Shown: piece by piece, positions 32,840 through 41,236 of the stretch | Position numbering within the stretch: position 1 is the stretch's first letter | Layout of the letters: each line of letters starts with the position of its first letter | Assembly: GCF_002201895.1 (NCBI RefSeq) | Contig: NZ_CP019436.1 | Coordinates: forward strand, 853,619 to 917,618 | Length of the DNA: 64,000 bases | Direction of reading: 5' to 3' | Source of the DNA: Methanopyrus sp. SNP6 | GTDB taxonomy: Archaea > JAADCQ01 > Methanopyri > Methanopyrales > Methanopyraceae | Notes under the pieces: generated by a model | Database searches by the model: none | What the model saw: the letters and a program-made list of their open reading frames with translations, nothing else | Told to the model about the DNA's origin: nothing | Program-made: the position numbers and the translations under genes

Positions 32840-34858
32840 TTGCGAGTCCTGTGCGTGTGTCCCGGCACGATGTTGAGAGCCGCACGAGACGTCGCGGAGC
32901 GGTTCTCCGAGCTGGAAATCGACGTAGCCTACCAGGACGATCCGATCGACCCGAACCGGTACGATCTCATCGTGCTACTGAAGGCGACTAACGTGAACCT
33001 CCCGACGGATCACGACGCCGAGGTCGTCGCCGTACCACTCGACGGTTCCACCGGGATACAGCGTTTGAACACCGTTCCGTCGAGCGTCGTCGAGCGGGCC
33101 GCGGAGTACCTTGAGAAGGGCGGGAAGGAAAACCTCGAGAACATGCTCCGCCTCTTGGCAAGTGAAGTGTTGGGGATTCAGACCAGTTACGACCCGCCGG
33201 AGGAGAAACCGTGGGACGGCGTTTACCACCCGGATCTCGGTTACGCCGAACACGCCTCCGAGCTCCTGGGTGAGATGGACGGTGAGCCCGTGATCGGTGT
33301 CTACACAAGCCGCGAGTCCTGGATCTGGGAAAACACGGAGATCCCGAATGCGATCCGTGCGGTCGAGGACGAGGGTGCGGCCGCGATCGGGGTCTTCACG
33401 AAGCCCGGTCGTGGTCGTCCGATCCACGAGCTGCTGTCCGAGGACGGTGATGCGATCGTGGACGCCCTACTGGTCACGAAGAAACCCTCCCTGAAGCGCG
33501 GTTACGAGCGCGGGTTCGAGTCGTTCGAGAAGCTCGGTGTACCCGTCCTGAACGCCGTGGTGTCGTGGTACACCGACCGGAAGAGTTGGCGGGAGTCAGA
33601 GCGAGGACTCTCGCCGGCCGACGTTGCGTACGGAGTATCCCTATCGGAGCTCCAGGGTAGGATCGATCCGGTGCTAGTCGGGACCAAGCGCGATCGTGGA
33701 GGGTTCGAACCCTTACCCGAGCGGTGCCGGCTCGCCGCACGACGTGCTATTCGGTGGGCTCAACTCAGACGCAAGGACCCCTCCGAGCGTCGCGTCGCCG
33801 TGGTGCTCAACAACGGAATATGTTCCGGAGGGGAGGCGAAGATAGGTGCGGCCATGGGGTTGGACACGTTCGAGAGTCTCGCTCAACTGCTGCAGCGCAT
33901 GGCTGAGGAGGGGTACCGACTCGATTGGGTACCCAAGGACGGTCGGGAGCTGGAGCGTGAATTCTTTCGAAGGAAGGCCTTTAACGAGTTCAAGCGCACG
34001 CACGTGGAGGATATCGTCGCGTCCGGCGGAGTCGTTGACCTCGTTCCCCTCGATAAGTACCTAGAGTGGTTCGAAGAGCTCCCGGAGGAGCTCCAGGAGC
34101 GTATGGTCGAAACCTGGGGTGAACCTCCGGGCGACTCCATGGTGCTCGACGACCACCTCATTATCGCCGGGATCCGAACGGGAAACGTGTTCCTGGCCGT
34201 TCAACCGAAGCGCGGCTGCGCCGGCACCGAGTGCAACGGACGCGTTTGCAAGATCCTTCACGATCCACACTGCCCGCCGACTCACCATTATTACGCATTC
34301 TACCGGTGGATCAGGGACGAGTTCCGGGCCGACGTGTTACTCCACTCCGGCACTCACGGAACCCTTGAATGGTTACCTGGGAAGTCCGTGGGACTGTCCT
34401 GGGAGTGTTGGCCCGAGGTGTGTTTGGGTGACCTACCGGTGGTATACTGGTACATCGTCAGCAACCCCTCGGAGGGCGTCCAGGCCAAACGCCGCGGGTA
34501 CTCGACGCTCGTGGATCACTGCCCTCCCCCGATGGGGACCACTGAGGCCGGCATCGAGGAGTTCGAGGAGCGGCTCGAAGAGACGCTGCGCGACCCGAAC
34601 TGCAAGGACCGGAGGCTCTTTGAGGAATGGGAGGTCCGCTCCGGAGCCTTCATCGAAAAGGGTTTACACGTGATAGGCGAACCCGCGTACGACCCGGAGC
34701 GTCTCTCGGAGTTCCTGTTCGCCCTCTGTAGAAACAGACTCCGAGAGATGATCGCGGGGTCGGTTGGTCTGGATCTGGAGGAGCTGACCGAACGTCCAGA
34801 GGCTGAGAACGATCTGTTCGGCGCCACGAACGCCGAGGTGCTGCTCTCGACGCGGTAA
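32840..34858 (+). CDS. CobN/ChlH-like chelatase, N-terminal fragment
   Basis: 672 residues from TTG32840 with a GGGATCACC ribosome site. The conserved CobN features are YLEKGGKENLENMLRLLA, PWDGVYHPDLGY, IGVYTSRESWIWENTEIPNA, NNGICSGGEAKIGAAMGLDT and DVLLHSGTHGTLEWLPGKSV, then CWPEVCLGDLPVVYWYIVSN and EGVQAKRRGYSTLVDH. The chain stops after GLDLEELTERPEAEND, where the intact family continues into the block found on the opposite strand at 31973-32794. Together the three pieces total about 1,100 residues, near a full CobN. The cut falls between conserved blocks, so nothing essential appears lost here. Confidence 0.85.
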   Translation: MRVLCVCPGTMLRAARDVAERFSELEIDVAYQDDPIDPNRYDLIVLLKATNVNLPTDHDAEVVAVPLDGSTGIQRLNTVPSSVVERAAEYLEKGGKENLENMLRLLASEVLGIQTSYDPPEEKPWDGVYHPDLGYAEHASELLGEMDGEPVIGVYTSRESWIWENTEIPNAIRAVEDEGAAAIGVFTKPGRGRPIHELLSEDGDAIVDALLVTKKPSLKRGYERGFESFEKLGVPVLNAVVSWYTDRKSWRESERGLSPADVAYGVSLSELQGRIDPVLVGTKRDRGGFEPLPERCRLAARRAIRWAQLRRKDPSERRVAVVLNNGICSGGEAKIGAAMGLDTFESLAQLLQRMAEEGYRLDWVPKDGRELEREFFRRKAFNEFKRTHVEDIVASGGVVDLVPLDKYLEWFEELPEELQERMVETWGEPPGDSMVLDDHLIIAGIRTGNVFLAVQPKRGCAGTECNGRVCKILHDPHCPPTHHYYAFYRWIRDEFRADVLLHSGTHGTLEWLPGKSVGLSWECWPEVCLGDLPVVYWYIVSNPSEGVQAKRRGYSTLVDHCPPPMGTTEAGIEEFEERLEETLRDPNCKDRRLFEEWEVRSGAFIEKGLHVIGEPAYDPERLSEFLFALCRNRLREMIAGSVGLDLEELTERPEAENDLFGATNAEVLLSTR

Positions 34859-34955
34859 TCCGAGAACTGTGTGAGGCCGCCGTCTCGGAGGTACACCACG
34901 GATCTGACCGAAAAGGATAACCTCTCCGGATCTCGGAACCCGCATGGGCTAACCC

Positions 34956-36383
34956 ATGGGATTACTCTCCAAGCTCTTCCGACGCGGACCCAAGCCTCAG
35001 ATCGCCGAGAGCGAGCGGATCACGGGTCCCATGGCCGTCAGCCGAAACTACTACATCGTGGCCTCCGTCGAGCTGGGCAATACGACCACTAAATGCATTC
35101 TCACAGCTACCGACTTGAAGGAAGGTGTCACGTACCTGGTTCATAAGGAGGTACGAATGACCAGGGACGTGCGCCCACCTAGGTCCGGAGAGGAAGTGTT
35201 CGGGAAGACCGTGTGGGGTGTAGAGCTCACGCGGAACTCCGTAGCCGAGATGGTGGCTGACACGCTCAAGTCGGCGGTCAGGAACGCCAACATCCGGGTT
35301 GAGGACGTCCACTTTGTCGTACGCTCTACGGGTGTGACAGCAGGGTTCGCGTCCCCGGAGGAGGTCGGCGAGATGATCAAGGCGCTCGCTGATGGATGCT
35401 TGAAGGCCGGAGTGCCTCCCAACAGGATGACGGCGGCCATGAGTAAGGAGCAGATCCCAGAGCCCTTCAGGGAGTACTCTCTCATCGACAAGGTGTACTT
35501 CGACGGTGCTGTCACCGGCGTGAAGCCGCCGGCCGGGAAGGAGGTCGTGGCCAACGAGATGGAAGGAGAGCTGGTGATGGCCGGCATCAAGGTCGGCGCC
35601 AAGTCCACGAAGGTGGATTTCCGTAACCCTTGCGTGGCCATAGATTACGGGACCACCCTAGCAGGCAGGATCACCAACGACGAGCTCCCCTACGCGGATA
35701 CGATCGGGAACCTTTGCGGTCTCGCCGGTGCGATCATGGACGCGATCGCCAGAGGATGCGGGGAGATCGACGAGGAGACAGGATGCGCCCTAGACTTACC
35801 CTCTGACGTCGAGCCCGACGTAGGTGAGAAGGCCCGCGAGCTGGCGGAGGAGGCGCACGAGTACATCGACATCCGTGAGGTACCTTCTAATCGGGAGCGT
35901 TTCGGTACGGTTCCGGTGAACCCTAGGGCCGCGAAGAAGGCGGGTCTCAAACTCCTCGGCTGTGACGTCGGCGAGAACGGTAGCGACCTACCCCGGCTCA
36001 CCGAGATCGGTCGTGAGGCGTACGAGGAGGGGGGTTACGAGCTACTCTTCGGCGTCCTAGACTGGACCGCGACGCTGATCGCCAAACGTCTGATCGAGAC
36101 GGCCCTCGACCTCGATTTGATCGACGAAAACACAGCGATCGGGATCACCGGACGCGCCGGCACTACCGGAAAGAAGCCGGAGCTGATCTGTCGGATGATC
36201 GCTGAGGATTTCGGGGATTACTGGGACCCTGAGAAAGACCTCGTCTTCGTCGATGACGGACTCGCCCGAGGCGCTGCCACGATGGCACGATGCATGAACT
36301 GTCTCGGGACCCCGGAGAACCCGTTGGGAGGGAACCGGGGCGGGGGTTGTATCCTCGGTCTCAGGATCAAACACCAGCAGTAG
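34956..36383 (+). CDS. Methanogenesis marker protein 14
   Basis: This 475-residue protein contains YIVASVELGNTTTKCILTAT and EVRMTRDVRPPRSGEEVFGK, then VRSTGVTAGFASPEEVGEMI, which I recognise as methanogenesis marker 14. VELGNTTTK resembles the first phosphate loop of the actin/HSP70-like ATPase fold, and VAIDYGTTLAGRI a second. A role as a reductive activator of corrinoid or MCR proteins is possible but unproven. ATG34956 is the start. It lies downstream of the mcr-mtr region, as would suit a maturation role. Confidence 0.85.
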   Translation: MGLLSKLFRRGPKPQIAESERITGPMAVSRNYYIVASVELGNTTTKCILTATDLKEGVTYLVHKEVRMTRDVRPPRSGEEVFGKTVWGVELTRNSVAEMVADTLKSAVRNANIRVEDVHFVVRSTGVTAGFASPEEVGEMIKALADGCLKAGVPPNRMTAAMSKEQIPEPFREYSLIDKVYFDGAVTGVKPPAGKEVVANEMEGELVMAGIKVGAKSTKVDFRNPCVAIDYGTTLAGRITNDELPYADTIGNLCGLAGAIMDAIARGCGEIDEETGCALDLPSDVEPDVGEKARELAEEAHEYIDIREVPSNRERFGTVPVNPRAAKKAGLKLLGCDVGENGSDLPRLTEIGREAYEEGGYELLFGVLDWTATLIAKRLIETALDLDLIDENTAIGITGRAGTTGKKPELICRMIAEDFGDYWDPEKDLVFVDDGLARGAATMARCMNCLGTPENPLGGNRGGGCILGLRIKHQQ

Positions 36384-36429
36384 GGTTCCTGACGTACCGC
36401 CCTCTGGCTTCCAGGAAGTCCTCGAGAGT

Positions 36430-36939
36430 TTGGAGTCGGTGGAAACGTATCGAGATCTCGCCCACTTATGTCGCGAGGTCGCCCGCCGTGCCGATCCCAG
36501 GGTCCTAGCTTTGCTCCGAAGAGACGCGTGGCGGCAGGCCCGGTTCGTCCATCCTAAGAGCTACCGTGATGGGATCCTACGTTCCCTATTTCTCGCATTG
36601 ACCTCGAGGATCAACCAGATGCGGCGACTAGACCTCGAGGAATATCCGAGGGGGCCCATCGAGGGTTACGGTAGATTCTTGGAGATCGTACGCGAGTACG
36701 CCGAAGACCCGGACTACGACTCTCCCTCACTCCTCCTGTACGAGTCCCTCTCGGCCGCCTACGCAATCTTCCTACGCGGCGAGCCGGTCCACCCGCCCGG
36801 TACGGAGTTCCCAGGAGTAGGGAAAGTCCGTCGGACGGACGACCGTTACTACTGTCCTATCAAGGAGCGACGTGGGGATCAGCCGGGATCGTTCTGCACC
36901 CTATGCCCGGCAGAACAGGATCCGGAGGTGGTATCGTGA
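36430..36939 (+). CDS. DUF2115 (UPF0305) family protein
   Basis: 169 residues from TTG36430. The helical N-terminal part (YRDLAHLCREVARRADPRVL) is followed by HPKSYRDGILRSLFLALTSR and the C-terminal YYCPIKERRGDQPGSFCTLC, ending AEQDPEVVS. The C-terminal cysteines (C-x(n)-C-x2-C) are a DUF2115 feature and may bind metal. The family is confined to methanogens and unstudied. Its stop overlaps the start of metE as GTGA, so the two are co-translated. Confidence 0.8.
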   Translation: MESVETYRDLAHLCREVARRADPRVLALLRRDAWRQARFVHPKSYRDGILRSLFLALTSRINQMRRLDLEEYPRGPIEGYGRFLEIVREYAEDPDYDSPSLLLYESLSAAYAIFLRGEPVHPPGTEFPGVGKVRRTDDRYYCPIKERRGDQPGSFCTLCPAEQDPEVVS

Positions 36940-37850
36940 GGCCTGTGGTGACGGTCGTGGGCAGCCACCCGGTCGACCACGAGCCCACGCTTAAAGATCG
37001 TCTCCTCGAGAAACTCAGAAGGAGGTCCGCCTACGCCCCCGCCATACACAAAGCCGTCCGCGACCAGACGGAGGCTGGTGTGGAGCTGATCTCTGATGGC
37101 CAGGTTCGTGGGGACATGATCGAGATCTTCGTCTCTCACATTCCCGGGATGACCGTCGAAGACGGTCCCGCGGTGATAGGTCGAGTGGAGCCACCCAGGT
37201 TCTCGCCCCTAGTGCTCGATTACCGCGAGGCTATTCGGGTCGCGGGGGAGGTCGAAGTCAAGGCGGTCCTCACCGGCCCGGTCACGCTGTGTTACTCCCT
37301 CGAGGTGCGTACGGATCTTTATCCTTCCAACGACCATCCCAGTCTCTTGAAGGACGTGGCGCGGGTCCTGGCGGCGGAGGCTCGGTTACTCCGGCGCGAA
37401 GGAGCGAGCGTACTGCAGGTGGATGAGCCGATACTGTCGGCCGGTGTGACCTCCGTCGAGAAGGTGGCTCGATACGTGAACACCGTCCTGAGGGCGTTTA
37501 AGGGTGGTACTAGAGTCCTACACGTGTGTGGAGACGTTACCGAAGTATACTACGATCTCGAGGAGAACATCGACGCCGACGTGTTCGACCACGAATTCGC
37601 CGGTCACCCCGAGAACCTCGAGGTCGTCGCCGAAGGAGACAGCCCAGTTGGTGTCGGAGTGGTGCGCTCAGATACCGATCGCGTCGAGAGTTTGGACGAG
37701 GCGGTAAGGATTCTGGAGGAGGTGCGGGAGGCGATGGGGGACCGTATCGAGTTCGTGGACCCCGACTGTGGTCTCCGGAAGCTACCCCGTGAGGTAGCCA
37801 AGAAGAAGCTCGAAGTGGTCCGTAAGGCTAGGGACCGTGTATTCCGTTAA
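36936..37850 (+). CDS. Archaeal MetE-like methionine synthase (methylcobalamin-dependent core)
   Basis: 304 residues from GTG36936, which overlaps the preceding TGA; a longer frame from 36903 is rejected. The protein is the catalytic half of cobalamin-independent methionine synthase. VVTVVGSHPV begins the barrel, then DQTEAGVELISDGQVRGDMI, LTGPVTLCYSLEV and VLQVDEPILSAGV. The zinc ligands are His and Cys in VLHVCGDVTE and Cys in VDPDCGLRKLPRE. Methanogen members lack the N-terminal folate-binding half and use a methylcorrinoid donor. Confidence 0.88.
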   Translation: MRPVVTVVGSHPVDHEPTLKDRLLEKLRRRSAYAPAIHKAVRDQTEAGVELISDGQVRGDMIEIFVSHIPGMTVEDGPAVIGRVEPPRFSPLVLDYREAIRVAGEVEVKAVLTGPVTLCYSLEVRTDLYPSNDHPSLLKDVARVLAAEARLLRREGASVLQVDEPILSAGVTSVEKVARYVNTVLRAFKGGTRVLHVCGDVTEVYYDLEENIDADVFDHEFAGHPENLEVVAEGDSPVGVGVVRSDTDRVESLDEAVRILEEVREAMGDRIEFVDPDCGLRKLPREVAKKKLEVVRKARDRVFR

Positions 37851-37878
37851 ATCTTGTGAGGTCATGCCGACGAAAGAC

Positions 37879-37892
37879 AATATTAATAATAT
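37879..37892 (+). promoter_or_regulatory. AT-only promoter element before the gene at 37917
   Basis: AATATTAATAATAT is a 14-base AT-only run in the short spacer after metE, 24-34 bases before the possible GTG starts. It has the right place for box A. Overlapping TATA words make the exact position uncertain. Confidence 0.5.
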
Positions 37893-37916
37893 CTAGCCTC
37901 GCGGTAGTAATATGGG

Positions 37917-38321
37917 GTGCCAATAGTGACGAACATTGTTGAGAAAATAGCAGAAATCCTGAAGCGTGGTGACGGTAGGTATCTGATCATGGGGATGGTT
38001 CAGGCTCACGGGTTAGGTCTGCGCTCCCTTGCTGACTCGGTAGACGTCCCGGTCGAGGCACTGGCCACGATCGAGATCGATGGGTTCGGGAAGGTCCCTC
38101 ACAAATCGCTCGTCCGCAAGCTCGCGGAGTGGATCGAAGAGAGGAACCTGGACCCGGAGGATCTAGTCAAGGCCGGTCGGGCCCGCTTCGAGCTAGAGTA
38201 TTTCGAGTCGGAAGCTCTTGAGAAGATAGAAGACGACGAACTCCGAGCGGAAATCGAGCGTAAATCCCCAACTGGGCTGGATCTGAGCACCCTCCTTCGG
38301 GTCGCGGAAGCCCTTTCGTAA
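37917..38321 (+). CDS. Small unknown protein, possibly a regulator
   Basis: 134 residues from GTG37917, or 131 from GTG37926, which is better placed behind GGGGTG. DGRYLIMGMVQAHGLGLRSL, then ADSVDVPVEALATIEIDG, look like an N-terminal helix-turn-helix-like segment. KSLVRKLAEWIEERNLDPED adds another helical pair. The C-terminal third is highly charged. It has its own promoter and stands alone. No family is recognised; a DNA-binding role is only a guess from the helix pattern. Confidence 0.55.
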   Translation: MPIVTNIVEKIAEILKRGDGRYLIMGMVQAHGLGLRSLADSVDVPVEALATIEIDGFGKVPHKSLVRKLAEWIEERNLDPEDLVKAGRARFELEYFESEALEKIEDDELRAEIERKSPTGLDLSTLLRVAEALS

Positions 38322-38325
38322 GTAA

Positions 38326-38386
38326 CCCCCTCAGACCGTATGCCCCTCTTCACACTCTCCGCCACTCTACGGTTCCTCATCGGGGG
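38326..38386 (-). ncRNA. Candidate C/D box guide RNA
   Basis: On the minus strand CCCCC (38386-38382) and GGGGG (38330-38326) form a terminal stem. They enclose a C-box-like GATGA (38381-38377), a D'-like CGGA (38361-38358), a C'-like TGTGAAG (about 38354-38348) and a perfect D box CTGA (38334-38331). The two guide regions are about 15 and 13 bases, normal for archaeal C/D RNAs of about 60 nt. The C box contains the stop codon of the PAP2-like gene. The C and D' boxes deviate from consensus, so this is tentative. Confidence 0.4.
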
Positions 38387-38925
38387 ATTAAGGTACTCAT
38401 CAGCACGTACGTTAGTAACGCCCCGCCCGTGACACCAACCGCCACTTGATAACCCGTGTGGGCGTTCAACTTCAGCCTCGCCCAACAGATGACCGCCGTC
38501 ACGATCGACCAAGGTATCCCCGCCCACCATTCTCCCAACCATGCGATAGCGCCCATGACGGTGCCCATCGAAGCCGCGTGAATGCTGATTTTCCAGAACT
38601 TGGTCACTCCGGCCACTGTCAGCGCAGCTATCGCGTAAGTTAACATCAGACGAACCATGGGGCTCGTGACTCCTGCCTTGCACATCACTAGGGCGCCGAT
38701 GGCGTGGTAGACAGCACTAGCCGTCAGGAGTGGTAGCCGGTCCCTCCTCCTAGAGACGAACACGTCGGTGCCCTTCACCCGTATGTAAACCGCCGCCGTG
38801 AGTATCACCAACACTACTCCGAAGAACAGTCCCAGCGCCGTACCCGCCACGTCCCCGTACCTCTTGCCTACGAGGATGACGGCGGCCGCCTCAGCGGTCG
38901 ACGGGTTCACGACCAGAGAGACCAT
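38377..38925 (-). CDS. PAP2-like membrane protein
   Basis: About 182 residues from ATG38925; a longer frame to TTG38988 overlaps the upstream gene. Five or six hydrophobic segments are visible. KFWKISIHAASMGTVMGAIA and RLKLNAHTGYQVAVGVTGG resemble the second and third motifs of PAP2-type phosphatases (Ser-x-His, then a later His), as in archaeal polyprenyl-phosphate phosphatases. The first motif is weak (VYIRVKGTDVF). It may recycle lipid carriers. It is the last gene of a minus-strand run that begins with spcS. Confidence 0.65.
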   Translation of the reverse strand: MVSLVVNPSTAEAAAVILVGKRYGDVAGTALGLFFGVVLVILTAAVYIRVKGTDVFVSRRRDRLPLLTASAVYHAIGALVMCKAGVTSPMVRLMLTYAIAALTVAGVTKFWKISIHAASMGTVMGAIAWLGEWWAGIPWSIVTAVICWARLKLNAHTGYQVAVGVTGGALLTYVLMSTLIPR

Positions 38926-38959
38926 CCTGGCGACCCGCTCGATCGCGCCAGCACCCCCG

Positions 38960-39373
38960 TCACTCCCTGCTGACCAGGACCGCTCCAACCACTATCAGTA
39001 CGCATCCGATCACCGTCTCGACACTAGGCCGCTCCCTCAGGACCAGCATGGAAAACAATGTTGCGAACAGCGGATACGTGCTCGACAACGGTACGATTCT
39101 GGAGGCCTGCCCGGAGCTGAGGGCCATATAATAAAGGTACAGTCCCAACCCTCCGGCCAATATCCCGCCGACGATCATGTAGCCGACGTACTTCATGCCA
39201 TCCATCTGCGACCTACCGACGGCCGGACACACTACCGCGAGGAACGCTACCGCCGCCAGGCTCCGGATCAGGGTGGCTGTCATGGGGTCCATTCCACGTA
39301 GTCCAACCTTCTCGATCACCGGCGCTAGGCCCCACAGTAACGCCGCCAACAGTGCGTACGTCTCTGCCTTCAT
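38960..39373 (-). CDS. EamA/DMT-type single-domain transporter
   Basis: 137 residues from ATG39373 with about five helices. ALLAALLWGLAPVIEKVGLR near the N-terminus, LGLYLYYMALSSGQASRIVP, LSSTYPLFATLFSMLVLRER and TVIGCVLIVVGAVLVSRE are the classical EamA half. A single domain implies it works as a dimer. Its start overlaps the upstream stop by 4 bases. The substrate is unknown. Confidence 0.82.
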   Translation of the reverse strand: MKAETYALLAALLWGLAPVIEKVGLRGMDPMTATLIRSLAAVAFLAVVCPAVGRSQMDGMKYVGYMIVGGILAGGLGLYLYYMALSSGQASRIVPLSSTYPLFATLFSMLVLRERPSVETVIGCVLIVVGAVLVSRE

Positions 39374-39615
39374 CCCACGAACTCCACCCTTTTCACCCGT
39401 AGTACCTTCAGCCGCTCGGTCGGGACACCTTCTTCTGGCTCCTCGTAACCCGCCAGCACCTCGACCTCTTCATGCGGCTCCAGCTCTCGACGATCCTCGA
39501 GCACGAGGTCGCCTTCCCGGATCAGCATTGCGAGCTTTCGCTTCACATCCGCGCTCCCTGTCCTGATCTCCAGCTCCTCACGCTCCACCTCCAGCCTGAC
39601 TCGGTTGAACTGCAA
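39370..39615 (-). CDS. Small unknown charged protein after spcS
   Basis: 81 residues from ATG39615, immediately after the spcS stop. RVRLEVEREELEIRTGSADV, then KRKLAMLIREGDLVLEDRRE, and a tail VLRVKRVEFVG look like a small beta-rich protein with many Glu and Arg. No cysteines or motif are recognised. It is coupled to spcS on one side and to the EamA gene on the other (ATGA overlap). A link to selenium metabolism is only positional. Confidence 0.6.
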   Translation of the reverse strand: MQFNRVRLEVEREELEIRTGSADVKRKLAMLIREGDLVLEDRRELEPHEEVEVLAGYEEPEEGVPTERLKVLRVKRVEFVG

Positions 39616-40938
39616 TCATCCACCCTCCAGCTCCCGCTCAAGCCTTTCGACGGCCGTTTCGACGTCCTCCTCTCGAACACCGATGGCAGCGTTGATTGTG
39701 ATGTAGTTCGAATGGTACCCTCGGAGCCGGCTGGTTCCGAACGGATCGTCCGCGCGAACACCCCTCGGTCCCGTGACCCTTCTCACGTACAGCCTGGCTG
39801 CGAGGTCCACGGGATCGTGCCCTTCTACGGCGACCGCCGAGGCTATCGGATTATCCACGTCGAGCACGCGGACGTCGTCTCGACGAGCCTCAAGATCCTC
39901 CAACAGCTCATCCAAAAGCGCTTTGCACTCCTTCTGCCTCCGCATCAGGCGCCGGTATCCCTTCATCCCCAAGGAGAGCATCGAGATTAACGCGTGGACC
40001 ACCGGTGCCGCGCTGGCGCGGCCCGGATAAGCCCTGGAAACCTTCTGGAGTGTCTCCTCGTCCGGCGCGTACACGATCCCCCCACCCACAGGTGTCAGGA
40101 GGTTCTTGTCCGTCGAGCTCACGACCACGTCCACGCGCCCCCGCTTGATCGCTCGGTTCAATAGATCCCGGTACTGCTCGTGCTGGATCCCGTAAGCGGA
40201 ATTCACGACGTGAGGGACCCCGTACTCCTCGCAGAGTTCTGCGATCTCGGGTAGCGGATCGCTGCTTCGCGGTGGGAAGAACGTCAGCGTGCTCAGTACG
40301 GCAGCCGGGGACTCCGAGCGCTCCAATGCTTTCTCCACGTCCCCTGGATTCACCACGATCCTGTCGCCCTCGATCTCCGTGTCCACCACCCTCATCCCGA
40401 AGCCAGCCAGTCGCACGGCTTTAATGGGGCTCTTGTGAGCAGCGTACGGGTAAATCACCTCTTCACCTTCGCCCAACGCCGACAGACACAGAGCTATCGA
40501 CAACCCCGTAGCACCGGGTACCACGAATGCGCCTTCAATACGGAACCCGAGCTTTCGGAGGAAGTCTGTGACCAGTCTGTTCGTCAGCGCGTACATAACG
40601 GAAGCGCCAGGAGCCTTCGGCTGTGGATCCACGAGCGTCCCACTCCTACCCACACCGTGGCAGAACCCGAACACGGACTCCTCAGCGAGCTTTGAGGCTA
40701 CCCGGGCTTCCCTCTCCCCGATGCGTGCCGCCTTAGGGTCTTTATCGGTATCCATCCTCGACAGCTCCCACAGGAACGCCGCGATTACGTCGTCCGGCCA
40801 GCCCTCCTCCGGCATCCTACGCTCACTGAGGAGTTGTTCTACGGGCTCCCTGTAAGAGTCGAGCACGATACGCCCACGCTCCAGCATATGGTCTGGGATG
40901 AGCCCTCGCATGTCCTCCGGGTCTAGCAAGGTCGACAC
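39616..40938 (-). CDS. spcS: O-phosphoseryl-tRNA(Sec) selenium transferase (SepSecS)
   Basis: This 440-residue fold-type I PLP enzyme converts phosphoseryl-tRNA(Sec) to selenocysteinyl-tRNA(Sec) using selenophosphate. GFCHGVGRSGTLVDPQPKAP is the P-loop-like SepSecS signature, YALTNRLVTDFLRKLG follows, and the PLP lysine is in SSTDKNLLTPVGGG. ITINAAIGVREEDVETAVER ends the protein. It supplies Sec for selenoproteins such as VhuD at 1034-1432. It is the first gene of a compact minus-strand run of four. Confidence 0.95.
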   Translation of the reverse strand: MSTLLDPEDMRGLIPDHMLERGRIVLDSYREPVEQLLSERRMPEEGWPDDVIAAFLWELSRMDTDKDPKAARIGEREARVASKLAEESVFGFCHGVGRSGTLVDPQPKAPGASVMYALTNRLVTDFLRKLGFRIEGAFVVPGATGLSIALCLSALGEGEEVIYPYAAHKSPIKAVRLAGFGMRVVDTEIEGDRIVVNPGDVEKALERSESPAAVLSTLTFFPPRSSDPLPEIAELCEEYGVPHVVNSAYGIQHEQYRDLLNRAIKRGRVDVVVSSTDKNLLTPVGGGIVYAPDEETLQKVSRAYPGRASAAPVVHALISMLSLGMKGYRRLMRRQKECKALLDELLEDLEARRDDVRVLDVDNPIASAVAVEGHDPVDLAARLYVRRVTGPRGVRADDPFGTSRLRGYHSNYITINAAIGVREEDVETAVERLERELEGG

Positions 40939-41236
40939 CCCGGTCGCCGAGCTACGTGGAAGGTCGAGACACGTCTCCTGTGAGATGCTTCTGGCGCTCT
41001 AGGAACTTGAAGAACTGAACGTTAAAGTCGTGAGCGCCGGGATCGACCTCGGCGAGGAAGACCGACCCGTTCTACGCGCTCGATTCCTGGACCCGCCGAG
41101 TTCGAGGTCGACCGGAGAACTGCCGTCCGGTTGCCCATGGAGGAAATCCCTGTGGACTCGAAGCCGTGTCATTGTCGAGTGGTCGTCTGAAACGTGATCC
41201 TGGGTATGGGAAAGTCGGTCATAAAGGAAAACTCTG
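40939..41236 (+). other. Gap upstream of the decayed NSUN gene
   Basis: About 300 bases without an intact gene. A plus-strand stretch from about 41007 reads ELEELNVKVVSAGIDLGEED, followed by RPVLRARFLDPP, which is protein-like. It has a TAG just before it and no ribosome site, so it may be another gene remnant. It also holds the upstream region of spcS, where no clear TATA box was found. Confidence 0.35.

Noticed and set aside
36903-36935. ATG36903 as the metE start
   Set aside because: It gives a Gly/Arg leader inside the DUF2115 gene; GTG36936 overlaps the previous stop as GTGA and begins at the conserved strand.
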